Assembly: GCA_026419785.1 (NCBI GenBank)
Contig: JAODTK010000821.1
Location: forward strand, 248,001 to 312,000
Direction of reading: 5' to 3'
Source: Sclerodactyla briareus
Lineage: Eukaryota; Echinodermata; Holothuroidea; Dendrochirotida; Sclerodactylidae
Length of the DNA: 64,000 bases
The notes under the pieces were generated by a model, which was not told where the DNA came from, ran no database searches, and saw nothing but the letters and a program-made list of their open reading frames with translations. A program made the position numbers and the translations under genes. Each line of letters opens with the position of its first letter. Position 1 is the first letter of the stretch. Below are positions 33,352 through 44,485 of the stretch, in pieces.

Positions 33352-33654
33352 CAGGGACGTACAGAGCGATTTTTTGTCATAGGGGGTGGGAGGGGAGGGG
33401 GGGTGGAGGTTTCAGGGACCATCGGAAAGTGTGCCCTCATTCGTAGTCTCACCCTCAGTATTGGAAATGACTGAACTTATGGGCCCCTGGCATATAGGCA
33501 CATGTGGTGCAACGTTTGATAAACAACACGCTGGTAAAAAACGGTGTCTATGAACTTAGTGAAAAGTTGTTTTTGGGGGTGCGAAAATGTATAGGTCACA
33601 AATATCGAGGGGGGAGTCTGACCCTCCAACCCCGCCCCTCTGCTTACGCCACTG
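33352..33654. mobile_element. hAT-like MITE
   Basis: Left end CAGGGACGTACAGAGCG, right end CTCTGCTTACGCCACTG, whose reverse complement begins CAGTGGCGTAAGCAGAG: imperfect inverted repeats. Flanking 8-mers TCAGCAGC and TCAATAGT agree at five positions, compatible with an old 8-bp target duplication. The interior contains GGGGGGTGGAGG and a CTGACCCTCC block typical of this MITE type. No transposase frame. Confidence 0.5.
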
Positions 33655-34699
33655 TCAATAGTAGATGGATAGATATCACAGAGTGGGGGACATTTATAAT
33701 TTGCCCTTTTTCAAAAATTGGGACTTATCCCTCTATCCCCCCCCCCCACTAGGACGCTCATTGAAAGGTCTCAGGGATGTTCAAGACGCCGTGCTTGTTC
33801 AGCGTAGAGCGTATCTGTTCATTTCACCAAAGGATCGTCCCCCAGTGGCCAAAAGTGAAGTAAAACATGGCGTATGACATGGGCGACTGGGGCGACCCCT
33901 CCCCCCAGTGAGACATGTGCAGGGGGGAGAAGCCACGTAGCCTACATTCCGGTCAACTCTTCGAGTCAAGAAAAACTTTCTCCTTCTCAATAAATGAAAA
34001 ACATCATCCGTCTTTCTGCATCATTTCTGAAGGATGAAAACCGGAAAAGACTCAAACCACCACCCCTCCCCCCCTTTCCCGCCCGAAATCGGGCTGGGCT
34101 CTGTGGCGTACGAGGGGTGTACTGAGGGGGCTCGGGGGAGAGGTGGGATTGGGCTATATATGTCCTATTTTCGTAGTTTAGAGCATATCTTCGAGGGAAG
34201 TAACTCTAGGCCTTCATCCCATTCGAGGGATTCAAGTGAGCTGCTGTTCCTCTCAGTATTCCACATTTGCCTTGGAGTCATTAGATCGGCTACAATGGTA
34301 ATAACTCAAGAGGTTATTGCGAACATGGGACGTGCTCGATTCAAAATTCTGGCTTCGTTGTTTTTTACGATTGACGTCTGACTGGACAGCTCCTCTAAGA
34401 CTTCCCAGACCTTCCAGAGTAGATCCCATCTAGCAAAAATGAAGTCTACCAAGATTTAGCAAGGTGAGCTGTCATTTACGCTCATTTTCACGTTTAGTTC
34501 CCACGCCAGCGTCCGAAAGTGATAACGTTACTTAGTTTATCACAGTGTATTACTAGCATATTGATACATAGGCCTATGCTCCTACTCCTAGGCTTATGAT
34601 CATATGCGCTTGCGCTCGCAGCCGTAGCACGTAGGAATACTTTAGGCCTAGACCTAGGCTGTATAGTCACGTAAACTATCAGAAGAAATTTTACTGTAG
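33655..34699. other. Upstream region of the plus-strand gene; C-rich tracts
   Basis: Contains several C-rich tracts and, near 34100, GTGGCGTACGAGGGG, a possible further hAT-like MITE end. No exon was called, though 5' exons of the gene at 34700 may lie here or further left. Confidence 0.3.
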
Positions 34700-34824
34700 C
34701 ACACTTCCCATTGAAGGTGACGAAATCCGCCACTCCTTGCCTCCAACTTCTCCCTCTGACTACTCAGCCCTCTATAACCTTCAAAACATCATTCAAGAAT
34801 TGAACATTCCAATCCACTTACAAG
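34700..34824 (+). CDS. Exon of unidentified plus-strand gene
   Basis: Acceptor AATTTTACTGTAG precedes 34700 and donor TTACAAG|GTAAAA follows 34824. After one carried-over base, 41 codons are open: TLPIEGDEIRHSLPPTS, then PSDYSALYNLQNIIQELNIP and IHLQ, with one leftover G. The leftover G plus the first two bases of the exon at 35488 make a glycine codon, so the two exons are in phase. No frameshift is seen. The protein is not recognised. Confidence 0.6.
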
Positions 34825-35487
34825 GTAAAATTTTCACTAGTAAAAAGTTGAATACTACAACTCCTCAATTTTAAATTTTGACATTTAATTGGGGAAACAT
34901 TACCACCTGTTTTTTCCCCAGCCTTTCTTGTTTTGAAACTAGTTCTGTAAAACCACAAGTGTTGTTGCCACTTCAGGCCACCTCAGTTGGCGATCCCTAT
35001 TAGGCTATTGGCACATCAATACTTACTATAGAGAATCGCATGAAATATTTATATCTTAGAGTTGCAACCGCACTGGTATTCCAAACCACAACTTGTGATC
35101 AAGTTATGCAATTAAAAGAGATTCGTTAAATATTTGGTATTCCCTCAACTGCCAAGACCAATAATCCTACATATGGGGGATGAATGAGTTTCTAAAAAAA
35201 CCCTTTCTTACTACAATTTGGTCTTTGGGGTAAATCAATGGGGGAGAATGCAAGTTTGTCAGAAACTGAAGTTGAACAGAAGGTAGCTTCTTAGCGCTAG
35301 CCTAAAACAGCCAGGACTCGAGTTGTGAAACGCATCCAGGCTTGAGTACAGGTACTAAAGGCTGTGAGGACAGGCTAGGCTATCCTTTTAACAGGAGAGT
35401 TGGACTTGTGTCTGGAAGTGACATACACACGCATGACGTACACTGGGTCCATGTAATGTAGCACGTAAACAGTGTATAGTATTATAG

Positions 35488-35550
35488 GTTGTCTCGTCTA
35501 TGCCGACATGCTCAATGATCACCTCCGCCACTATCACGATCTTGCGCAAG
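35488..35550 (+). CDS. Second exon of unidentified plus-strand gene
   Basis: Acceptor AGTATTATAG precedes 35488 and donor GCGCAAG|GTTTAA follows 35550. The 63-nt exon encodes CLVYADMLNDHLRHYHDLAQ with partial codons at both ends. Start phase fits the exon at 34700-34824, and the leftover G fits the candidate exon at 37215 (giving an alanine codon). The predicted peptide is helical with heptad-like spacing of hydrophobic residues. Confidence 0.6.
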
Positions 35551-37214
35551 GTTTAATTATTTGCTTCCTCAAACTGTTAATGTTGATGTCCTTGAATTGC
35601 GATCCTGATTTTTACGAGTCAAGGTTAGTCCGGGTCCTCCCGCCAACCTGGTTTGTAGTATGTCTCATGCTTCTCTCGAGAGCGATCTTCGCTGGAGCTT
35701 CTCCTTGGAGTCTCGCCACGTGACCAAACATATCAACGTCCCTGTGCTACTCGGAAGACCAAGGGAGGTTGGTTGGTCACCTCATAGATTTTCATCGGTT
35801 GGGGTATCCATTTTTATTTGGTCATCTGATTTAAACAGCGTCAGGTTCCTAATGATCTCCCCAAAAAATGGGGGGGGTTAAGGTCAGTGCCACCTGGTTC
35901 TGACTGAGCACTGATTCTGAACTTGCATTTGTTATGGTACAATGCATTATACGATGCCTGTCCCATTATCGTTTTTTTTCCTGGATACAAAACAGACAGA
36001 ATATAGGGTGCGAACACAAGTTGTTCCGTTTCATTGAATGGTTGACGATCGCCCCAAAACACCGAACTGACTCAGGAAGAACATGGTGCCTGAACAATCT
36101 ATGAATGAGAAAATTCAGGAGCAATTGCATCTCTGCTTTATGAGGGCACAAAGAATAATTGTGCCCCTCCGCCCCTCGTGCAGCAATGTTTTGGACTCGT
36201 CGTTTAGCTGTCGTCAGGAATATCAAACAACGAAAAATTCAATCACAATCAAAATCATAATGTGTGGATCATTCTCATATCTTGAAAATGGCAATCTGGG
36301 AGGAGGGGGTCACCCTACCTCCCCGGCTACGGATTCGGGAAGGGATACCGACCCCCAGAAGAGAACCCTGATGGGAACCGACCCTACTGTAGCTTTACAC
36401 GAAATAAAGTCGGGGGATTTTCCCCAAACTTCAACCTCAAAGCTTGTTCGGTAGATGCTTGAAGCCGATATTCCAGTATTTTCTGTTCCAACACATTTGC
36501 AAATCAGGGTGTTCTTTTACATGTTATCCCCGCATTGACCATTTTTGGGGGAAAAACCTGCCAGGTAAAAGTTCACTTCTGATGAACAACATATTGTAAC
36601 CAAAGAATGTGGTAAAAATTAAGACAACCCGCAAATTTTGTCATGACAATTTTACTAGGAGAGCTTTATTGTGGCATTTTGCCATTTTCCCATTCAAATT
36701 CTCCCATCCATGAAAAAAAAAGAATGAACCCCATTTTTATGACTTAATTTCTATTTATGTTGAAGATATCAGTAGAGCTACGTCGGAAACAATTTTGAAC
36801 TTCAAAGAACAGCTACAGTACTGTATTTTATACTGTTGGTAATGAGTTTTTGGCTATAGCAGTTAGGCTTGAATAACAATTAATTATTATGGTTGAGTAC
36901 CGCAACAACTTGACCTTGAAAACGGATACTGGCCAAACTCCATTGGGGAGCAAAAGACCAGTAAGGTTGGCAGCCAAACGAAGAAAGATGTTATTGATCC
37001 AGCTCATTGTTCTTAGCACTGTGCTGTGATAGCAGCCTATAATTCTTGATTTCCGATAAATGCAACATCAATGTGGTAAGCAGCAAATCTCAAATAGTGC
37101 CAAACACTTGTTGTAGCAATTTGGGGAACGAATTCAGAAAAACAGTTCGTATTCGGGTCTATAGTTCTGGTGACTCACTGACTGTTATGCACTTCCAAAA
37201 GTGTGTATCAATCT
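35551..37214. other. Intron of the plus-strand gene; nothing else recognised
   Basis: No repeat boundaries or further exons were identified. Confidence 0.3.
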
Positions 37215-37415
37215 AGCTCATTTGAGGAGCCATTTCGCCATGCTCCACCAGCTATATCAAACGTGTGGCAAGGCATTCCAATCATGGATAGTCCTGGACA
37301 AATGACAATAAGGGAATTAAATCCTGATGGTGGTGCATCGATTGATGCTGAACAGGCTGAAGAAGGTTCCCGATTGGTAGATAGGTGGCCAAAATCGCCT
37401 GCTTGGAAACAGTAA
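37215..37415 (+). CDS. Candidate terminal exon of unidentified plus-strand gene, frameshifted
   Basis: After a modest acceptor (TATCAATCTAG) the phase inherited from 35550 reads HLRSHFAMLHQLYQTCGK, then AFQSWIVLDK and a stop; at that point a one-base shift enters the frame MTIRELNPDGGASIDAEQ, then AEEGSRLVDRWPKSPAWKQ and TAA at 37413. I interpret this as one terminal exon with a one-base error near 37300. A rival reading keeps the second frame throughout (from about 37203). The product is unknown. Confidence 0.4.
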   Translation, partial: SSFEEPFRHAPPAISNVWQGIPIMDSPGQMTIRELNPDGGASIDAEQAEEGSRLVDRWPKSPAWKQ

Positions 37416-37479
37416 GGCGCCATATTTTTTTCCTATCAGCGAGAGGAGCAGAAGAATTAACAGTGGCTAACACTCAAGC

Positions 37480-37865
37480 GCACACCAGGAGTGTTTGGAA
37501 ATAAGGCCAGTTTCACGGTTCCAGTTAATGAGATTGATAATGATCTTGTGTCGGTCATAGGGAATGCCCGCAGTTCGACGTTGAACGAACAGTTGCCAAC
37601 AATCTTTCGAAACTCCTCTGCCGAAGTTTACGAATCCTGCCATCACCGAACTTTAACAGATTTCCCCCCATGCTTATAACAATAACATCCGAAACATCTG
37701 AGAATTGGTTGCATTTTCCGAGAGTGGTGACAGGTTTACAAAAAGCCGTAACGATATTGCTAGGGGAATCTGACCGAATCTGATCGTCTATTCCCCCGAC
37801 CTGATCTGTGGTGAAGCATGCACACTTAGAACTCCGAACTGGGCTTATTGTAATCATCTAATAGA
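37480..37865 (-). repeat. Dispersed repeat, second copy of 4074-4560
   Basis: Aligns with 4140-4560 over about 380 bp: shared blocks include GTTGAACG, CTGCCGAA/CTGCTGAA, AATAACATCC.A, GTGGTGACAG, TATTGCTAGGGG, CTGTGGTGA.GCATGC and CTTAGAACT. Minus-strand frames of both copies share a short peptide pattern (VRSSK/IRSSKSAC), so the repeat may derive from a protein-coding element, possibly the LINE just to its right. Confidence 0.6.
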
Positions 37866-38110
37866 AAGCACGCTTCCTCTTCTTTGAACAGACTCAAGTT
37901 GGTCAATATTCCTTTTAGTGTAAGGATCCCAAACAGTAGAGGAGTATTCAAGCATGGTGGAAAAGAGATCCATAGTCCTCAAGCGTTCGTTGACCACCTA
38001 CAAGAAGACAGGTTCTCCTAATAATCCTAAAGCACGAGTTGCCTCACCACAGATTGTTTGGATGTGAGTCATCCAATGCAACTCATTGGAAAAGCAACCC
38101 CAAGATATGG
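37866..38110 (-). mobile_element. Jockey-type LINE fragment, C-terminal to reverse transcriptase
   Basis: On the minus strand one frame reads HWMTHIQTICGEATRALGLL, then after one in-frame stop VVNERLRTMDLFSTMLEYSS, then TVWDPYTKRNIDQLESVQRR. This is the conserved region after the reverse transcriptase in Jockey/CR1-type LINEs (W..HI..I...A...LG.L....K...Y..LVRP.LEYAS.VWDP.....I..LE..QRRA). Only this segment is recognisable. Confidence 0.75.
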
Positions 38111-39369
38111 GTGTTGGTCAACAAAGAAGGGCCTCCCCACCCAGAGAATAATTGAAACTCCAAAGATTAGCATGAGAGAGCCACCCCTCAAAAACATAGT
38201 CATCATGAAAATATACATAATCATTTGGTCAGAATTAGATGACATACTGTAGAGTACTTCCCTGTGTCAATCATAACAATTTCAACATGGTATGAATTGT
38301 GATAAATATATTGAACCCTCTCAGGAGAAAAGAGGCTGGTCTTTTTACTACAAATGGACACTCATGTGGTGTGAGCACTTCCATTCGGAAAACTAGGATA
38401 TTGGAATTGTGATTACGTTATTGATTTGCATGTAGGTATCCAGCAGTTTTCCATCACAAAACCAATATAAAACAAAAGCCAGCTTCCTATCAGTTTTATA
38501 CCTTTTTGCAGTTAAAGGACAACATTCTTCTGATTTTAATATTCGCTATTTTTAGAGTATGGAAAATTGGCATTGTCAATGCTCCCGTACTCTGGATGCA
38601 AACACTAAGGTATGACATAATTTCTATAAGTCCTGGTTTTCATATGGACTACACAATAATTTATGTTTCAATCTCACATGATTTGTTAGTGTGAATGTTT
38701 TTTTCTACCACCCCAAATACCCAACTGCGTTTTGTTTACCCTTTTCTTTATACTATATTGATTCTTTCTCAGGGAACTTGGCTTGATTCGCACGAGAACT
38801 TTGGAAAACGGGAGCTGGAGGGTCCGAAGACAGTTCATGTAAACTTGTAATTGTTTCCCCTTTCCTTTCCTTCCATTTGTTTCGTAACAATTTAGCACCA
38901 AACTTTGCTGAATTTTTCAAAATGATATCGTGATTTAGTTTATTATTGATACTGATAATGAATCAATATTATGCTCCCAAAAAATGAATATGTGGACTTG
39001 TTCCGGATTGCCTAGCCCCACAAGAGGGCGACATAAATTGTGTGTGGACCATCAAAATGTTAGTGTCTGAATCAATCATTATGTCCTCTTTTCACAGGGA
39101 AACAATGACAATTCCCGAGGTCGTATGCAATTCAGAAACCATCAAATGACTCCTATATAATACCATTTTCAATTCAGAAAAGTCAGTAAACTGAAAATGC
39201 TTCTGATTCCTCAATTCATCTAGAAACTGCATGTCCAAGCTGATGGAACCCAGGTAAAAGCACAAAACTCTGGATGGGTGACACATTTTGTTTTTTGGGG
39301 TGGGGATGGGAAATGGACCCGTAAAGAATTGGTAATTCCTAATTGTTTTCTATTCCTTAATGGCTGGTC
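38111..39369. other. Intergenic DNA, nothing recognised
   Basis: AT-rich with no supported exon or repeat boundary. Confidence 0.3.
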
Positions 39370-41080
39370 CAGGATCTATGCGTCATGACGTGTGGCATGT
39401 CTGACGCCTGGGTTGTGGACACAATAACTCACAACGCCACCTTGATGGATGAATCTCATGCTTGGTATGTGGGTGTCCCCAGCAGTAAATTATCGCTATT
39501 GTTTTTGGGGTTCCAGGTCAGAGGTTTACTGAGATCATCAAAATCTTTGGCCACAATAATTCCCCGAATGCTTGGTTCGATCAGCTGAAAATTTTTGCAC
39601 ACTGCTTCCATGTGGACAATTGTGGAGTACAAGAACCTATTGTTTTTTGGTGAAGAGCCTGGGTCCTTTTGGTGAAAAACTGGAGAAATTGTGAAAAAAC
39701 TGAATTTTGGCCTAAAGTTAGCTTGTTGGACACAATTATTCAACCCCACGTGGGCGTGATTCCCCCATGTGAGTAATATCCCTATTGTTTTTTGGATCCG
39801 GTCAAAAGGTCAGCAGAGGTTGAAGTCTGTCAAACTCTGTGACAACGGCCATCCAGAACGCTTGGGTCCGATCAAGACTGAAATTGGCATACTGCCTCTC
39901 ATGGTGAGTACAAGAAGCATTGTTTTTGTGTGAGCACGGGTTAATTTTTGTTCAAATTTGAGGCATTGTGAAAAAAAAAAAAACTTAGCTTGTGTGCAAT
40001 CTCTTCACCCACCTGGAAGGATCAAGCTCGTACTTTGGTTTGGTGTGTTCCCCATTGTGAGTACATATCCCTATTGTTTTGGGTCGGGTCAAAGGTAAGC
40101 ATATGTCAGTTTAGAAACCTTGTTTTTTTTTGGACACGATATGTCCAGAAGGCCTGGTTCGATCAAGCTTGAAATTTGGCATACTGCTTACCATACAAAG
40201 GTACAATACCCTATTGTTTTTTGGTGCGAAGTATGGGTCATTTTGGTTGTGGAAAATGGGGAAATTCAGAAATTGTGAACAACTGATATTTCGTCCAATT
40301 TGATCTTGTGGGGTACAATTAACTTGACCCCCCCGGATGGATCAATCCCATACTTCGTGGGTTCCCCCCTGGTGAGTACATATCCTATGGTTTTGGGTTG
40401 GGTCACAGTTCAGCAGATGTCAGTTTAGAAACCTTGTGGACAACGATTGTCCAAAGTCAATGGTTCGATCAAGCTGAAATTTGGCATACTGCTTCCTACA
40501 AAGGTACCAAACCTTTTTTGGTTTTGGTAGAGGGGTCATTTTTGGTGGCAATGTGGAAATTCGAAATTGTGAAAAACTCTATTTCTGCCATTTGAGCTGT
40601 GGGTACATAACTACCCCAAACCGGGTGGATCAAGCTCATACTTTTTTGGTGGGTTCCCCATGTGAGACATTCCCTATTGTTTTGGTCGGGTCAAAGGTCA
40701 GCAGATGTCAGTTTAGAAACCTTGTGGACACGTATGTCCAGAATGCATGGTTCGATCAAGCTGAAATTTGGCAGCCTGCTTCCATACAAAAGTACAAGAA
40801 CCCTATTGTTTTTGGTGTGAAGTAGCCCTGGGTCATTTTTGGTGGAAAATGGGGAAATTCAGAAATTGTGAAAAACTGATATTTCGGCCAATTTGAGCTT
40901 GTGGGTACATTAACTTGACCCCACCGGGATGGATCAAGCTCATACTTGGTATGTGGGTTCCCCATGATGAGTTCATGATCCCTATTGTTTTTGAGTCAGG
41001 TCGAGGTCGTCTGGGGTCAGCAGAGGTCACAGTTTGAAAACCTTGTGTACACAGAACTCTTGGTCCTATCATAATGGAGT
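39370..41080 (+). repeat. Satellite-like array, ~300-bp unit
   Basis: About six units, each carrying in order TGGTTCGATCAAGCTGAAAT, TTGGCATACTGCTTCC, CCTATTGTTTTTTGGTG, GGGTCATTTTTGGTGGAAAA, GAAATTGTGAAAAACTGATA, TGGATCAAGCTCATACTTGG, GTTCCCCATG.TGAGTACAT and GGTCAGCAGATGTCAGTTTA. Marks of unit starts fall near 39540, 39850, 40150, 40445, 40745 and 41045. Units differ mainly by small indels. Single diverged units occur at 43600-43800 and 51340-51740, and inverted ones at 6441-7014. The short ORFs inside are not genes. Confidence 0.85.
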
Positions 41081-41239
41081 TTTGTGTTTACCATCCTCGA
41101 TCCCATTTGTTCTTTATCTGGTCATAGGTTATTAGTAATGAATCAATGAATAACTAAGCCTTTTGGCTTTCTGGTTTAAGAGCTCTGGGTCTATTTGAAG
41201 AATTGACTGGTCTCCAAACTGGCTTTTCCTTGAACTTCC

Positions 41240-41860
41240 ATGGGCTTACTTATAAAATAATAATAAAGTTTTAAAATAGACTTTAGAACGCTGTTTCCAG
41301 AAGCATCACAGCGTGGACAAAAGCAAAATCAATACAGATGGGTTTTTTGAGCAAGCCCTCATAAAAATTGACAGTGATGCCGCGGAACGCACATCACAAG
41401 GAAGCTTATTCCACTCGTTGACAGAGTAGTAGTTAGATCGCCTATCGCCGAGAGCATATCTACTACGGTTGGAATCACCAAACGGTTACGATCATGCGAT
41501 GACCTTAAAGTACGCCCTGGGACGTAGCTTTGCAGATGGCAACTTGAGTGAGAGGGCGCTAGATTGTTTAGATACTGGTATACAAAAACCAGATTCTTAA
41601 AAAAATACGCTTGGGAATCGACAACCAGTGAAGTCATTAATACGGGGGGTTGCACTCACTCGCCGGCTTGCTTTAAAAATAACGCGGGCAGCGCTATTAT
41701 GAAGACGATGTAGAAAGGCCTGGTATTTTAAAGACAGATACGAAAACAGGGCGTACACTAATTTTCCGAAGCCGAGGAGTAACTAAGGCGCGAACTCTTA
41801 GCATGGTGACAAGTGTGAATCCATATATATGCGGATCGCCATATGTTTCTAATTTGGAAG
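41240..41860 (-). mobile_element. CR1/Jockey-type LINE 3' fragment
   Basis: Minus-strand remnants in order: MLRVRALVTPRLRK (about 41800), QAFLHRLHNSAARVIFKASR (about 41740-41680), FFKNLVFVYQYLNNLAPSH (about 41600-41545), SYVPGRTLRSSHDRNRL (about 41530-41480) and, one frame on, a YYSVNEWNKLPCDVRSA-like piece (about 41430-41385). These are standard C-terminal landmarks of LINE ORF2 proteins (N.AAR.I, Y..LN.LAP, Y.P.R.LRSS, WN.LP). The 3' end near 41250 is T/A-rich with a TTATTATTATT stretch. Confidence 0.75.
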
Positions 41861-42582
41861 TTAACAGATTGTCTTAGATGAGTGATGTTGTTATGGTCAC
41901 TAAATGACAAGAAGAGTTAAAGGAGATAGATGCATTTTTCGTCCGGCCTGAACAAGTTGAGGAAAGAGAATGCGCGATTACTCTATAATGTCTGTTGTGT
42001 GTGTGCCACGTTTGTTCGTCAGCAGGATTTCTCAAATGCTTATAGGACTGCTTGTGGAGAGAAACAAATTGCATACAGTACAGGCTAGCACAAGTCAAGG
42101 AAAGCAATAAGCCTTTTGGCTTTCTGGTTTTACTCAAGCACCAAATTCCCTTGAAATTGGGAGTAGAATCCCAATTAATGGTGAAAGGGGTCATGCAGGA
42201 TGGGTGATTAGAGGGGAGAAACAATCTATGGAATTGCCAATTTCTTGCCCTATATTTCTGGCTCTTATTTTTCCTAACATTTCTTTGTATGTTATGCGAA
42301 TTCCTGTTTGTTAATTGTTTAACCATTGTCATGAATGCGTATGGTTTGTATGTTTTTTATATCCAAATTTTATTAGTGTGAATGAATTGGTAACCATGTT
42401 ATTCAGGGGTTGGTTATGGTTTCACTCCTTTTGGTCTCCACATTGATGCATCAGTTGCATTTAATACCCATTCGTGGGTGAATTTAAGTTATCAAATCAA
42501 ATTAAGGCTCCACCATTATGAAACCCTACTAGAACATTTTATAATGAACGGGCATCTCTTTTCGTTTTGGTCTGCCGTGTAG
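41861..42582. other. Region upstream of the first recognised ERI2 exon
   Basis: Includes a second occurrence of the AAGCCTTTTGGCTTTCTGG motif (42109). The ERI2 start codon exon is expected somewhere to the left but was not identified. The long minus-strand ORF here (41874-42332) has no recognised similarity. Confidence 0.3.
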
Positions 42583-42655
42583 CTAACATTTTCCTACTGA
42601 TCGTGATTGACTTGAATCACTGCTGGAGGATAAGAGAATCCCAGCCAAGAGATAA
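42583..42655 (+). CDS. ERI2: ERI2 exon with Exo I (DFE) motif, frameshifted
   Basis: ERI2 is a DEDDh 3'-5' exonuclease related to ERI1, the histone-mRNA and siRNA exonuclease. Here, after the acceptor TGCCGTGTAG, the sequence reads FLLIVIDL..CW (42592-42626), which corresponds to the family motif LIVIDFE.TCW that supplies the first two metal-binding acids. The DNA TTGAATCACTGCTGG is shorter than a codon-for-codon version by three bases, so the DFE glutamate is lost in the literal translation; several small deletions are the likely cause. The exon ends with SQEI and one base before the donor ATAA|GTATGT; that base plus TT of the next exon gives Ile, matching the family string QEIIEFPA. The N-terminal exon was not found. 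Confidence 0.7.
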
Positions 42656-43083
42656 GTATGTCTTTGTGTGTTTGCATGTCTTGGATAGAACATATTTCCG
42701 TGGTGCGAGGCCTGCTGGTTAGTTCCTCAAGCTTACAAAAGGTTATAAAAATCCGGGAATTGACTGAGTGATTTTGCTTCCTAATATGACGTCATACCGG
42801 TTTTAAATTGGGAAACGAAGGCCTCATAATATGTGACATCAGACTTGTCTTAATAGAAAACAAATGTATGAGTAGCCTGTTTAGTATTCCCATTCTGAAT
42901 ATTCAATGATAATTAATACCATGGAGTGGATGAGGTTGGGGTTATGGTTGCCAGATGCACTGCTCTTGGTTTCTCCAAATTATAGGTAGGAAACTTACGC
43001 TTTTTAAGAGCTTGTCCGGTTCAAATTTTTCTGTCGGATGCAAATTTGCCCTAAATAGGCTAACATTTTCATTTTCCTAATAG
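42656..43083. other. ERI2 intron
   Basis: No additional feature recognised. Confidence 0.5.
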
Positions 43084-43210
43084 TTGAGTTTCCTGCAGTT
43101 TTGTTGAACACATCGACTGGGTCTATAGAGGATGAGTTCCACACCTTAGTGCAGCCCGAGGAATATCTACCCTCAGTGCCTTATGCACAGAACTAACAGG
43201 GCATCACCAG
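43084..43210 (+). CDS. ERI2: ERI2 exon, exonuclease core, one-base deletion
   Basis: A strong acceptor (TTTTCATTTTCCTAATAG) and donor (CACCAG|GTAGGA) bound 127 nt. The reading EFPAVLLNTSTGSIEDEF, then HTLVQPEEY, is almost the family consensus; EFPAVLLNTSTG is typical of ERI2 as opposed to ERI1 or ERI3. The literal frame then hits a stop, but one frame over the sequence continues TLSALCTELTGHHQ, matching the expected LS.FC.ELTGI.Q. Adding one C after TAT restores both the frame and the splice phase, so this is best read as a homopolymer deletion in the assembly. Confidence 0.9.
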
Positions 43211-43589
43211 GTAGGAATTACCATACAGTACTGACACTAGCGAAAGGTGCCTCTCTAACTACAGTAAACATGACCCAATTAGGCCCCTTCTACATGGGCA
43301 ACATCCTTTGATCAGACACTGAACTATTAACAATCAAAACAGGTGTCAGTGGATATGTTCTAATCAGAGTTCAGTCAAATGTAATTCTACTGTTCCTAAT
43401 TTGAATGCATTCACTGCACAGTCAGAGTAGTGGAGAATAGGCATGACTTTCATTGATTTTTTGACAGGGTCGTAGGATATATAGGAAGAGGAAAGGAAAA
43501 CAGTCCGAATAGTCTTCCGGTCACTATATCAGGGAATAATGAACAGAACGAGGAGCCTTTGTTGCAGATTAAACCCAGGATGACGTCAT

Positions 43590-43835
43590 AAAATGTTTCT
43601 CATGATTAGACCCATTATTCACTATTGTTTAGGCGCCAATTCAAAGGTCATCGGGGTCTGCAGAAGCAAGTCTAAATACTGTACATTGTGGACCAATAAT
43701 TCCAGAAATCTTGGTTACGTCAAAGTGGATCTGGTGTTTATCATCCCATTATCCCATTTATTCTTGTATCTTAAATTGTCGTAGATTATAGCACGAAGTA
43801 AAGGAATAACTAAGCCTTTGGCTTCTGGTTTTCCT
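43590..43835 (+). repeat. Diverged single unit of the ~300-bp repeat, in ERI2 intron
   Basis: Shares with the end of the satellite array (41040-41170) the order CCAGAA..CTTGGTT, GTGTTTA.CATC, CCCATTT.TTCTT and AATAACTAAGCCTTTGGCTTCTGG. Lies in the intron between the exons at 43084 and 44340. Confidence 0.5.
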
Positions 43836-44339
43836 AATTGGAATATACGATTACAGGTAATTTTGTTCCTTGTAAAATCTAGACCCTGAGGATTGTCCAT
43901 TTGCATGCATTCATATTCGTTTAGCTGGCTGGTGTTTTAGGGACATTGAGATTTTGGATACTCCTGATGGGTATAGGACTGATAGATACATTGTGTATAT
44001 TGTCCTGTAGATGGGCTATTTGAAGATACTGGTTTGAATGCTCCGAGTAGGAACAGAGATTTGTCATGGGAGGGGGGCGGGGGGTTTGAGGTGCGGAACC
44101 CAAGGGAAAGTGGCCCCTAATAAATGGATCAACCCTTCTTATTGGCAAAATAAGTACTTAAATTTATAGGCCTCTAGACATGTGCTATAATATATGATAA
44201 ATAACAGCTGTAAAAGCTCTACTGAACTGCAAAAACTTGTGTTTTAAAAAAATGTATTGATCACTTGGGTCATGGGGGGGGGTTTGACCCCCTCTCCCTC
44301 CTGTGATACGCCACTGAGATGACTCTGATTTCATCCCAG

Positions 44340-44485
44340 GGACAAGTGGAGAGTGGTGATTCCATTATTCCTCTGTATGAAGAATTTCTCCGGTGGCTAA
44401 AGCAGGTCGAGGCAGACAAGGGTATTTCCTACAACTTTGGCAGTGGCAGCTATTCCAGGATGATGTACATTCGTGACATGGTCAG
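44340..44485 (+). CDS. ERI2: ERI2 exon leading into Exo II motif, frameshifted near its end
   Basis: Acceptor GATTTCATCCCAG and donor GGTCAG|GTAAGA bound 146 nt. It starts in phase with the previous exon (ELTGHHQ|GQVESG) and reads IIPLYEEFLRWLKQVEADKG, then ISYNFGSGSYSRMMY. The last 16 bases make sense one frame over as FVTWS plus one base, which with AT of the next exon gives FVTWSDWDL, the DEDDh Exo II signature. One extra A in TACATTC would explain the shift. The acceptor lies directly behind a hAT-like MITE end (ATACGCCACTG at 44307-44317). Confidence 0.88.

Noticed and set aside
35250-35294. ATG frame MGENASLSETEVEQK followed by a possible donor
   Set aside because: It lies between two phase-matched exons of another gene on the same strand, has no acceptor or upstream promoter evidence, and is only 15 codons.
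41874-42332. 152-codon minus-strand ORF
   Set aside because: Longest ORF in its area but without recognised motifs, splice sites or ATG context; probably a chance frame next to a LINE fragment.
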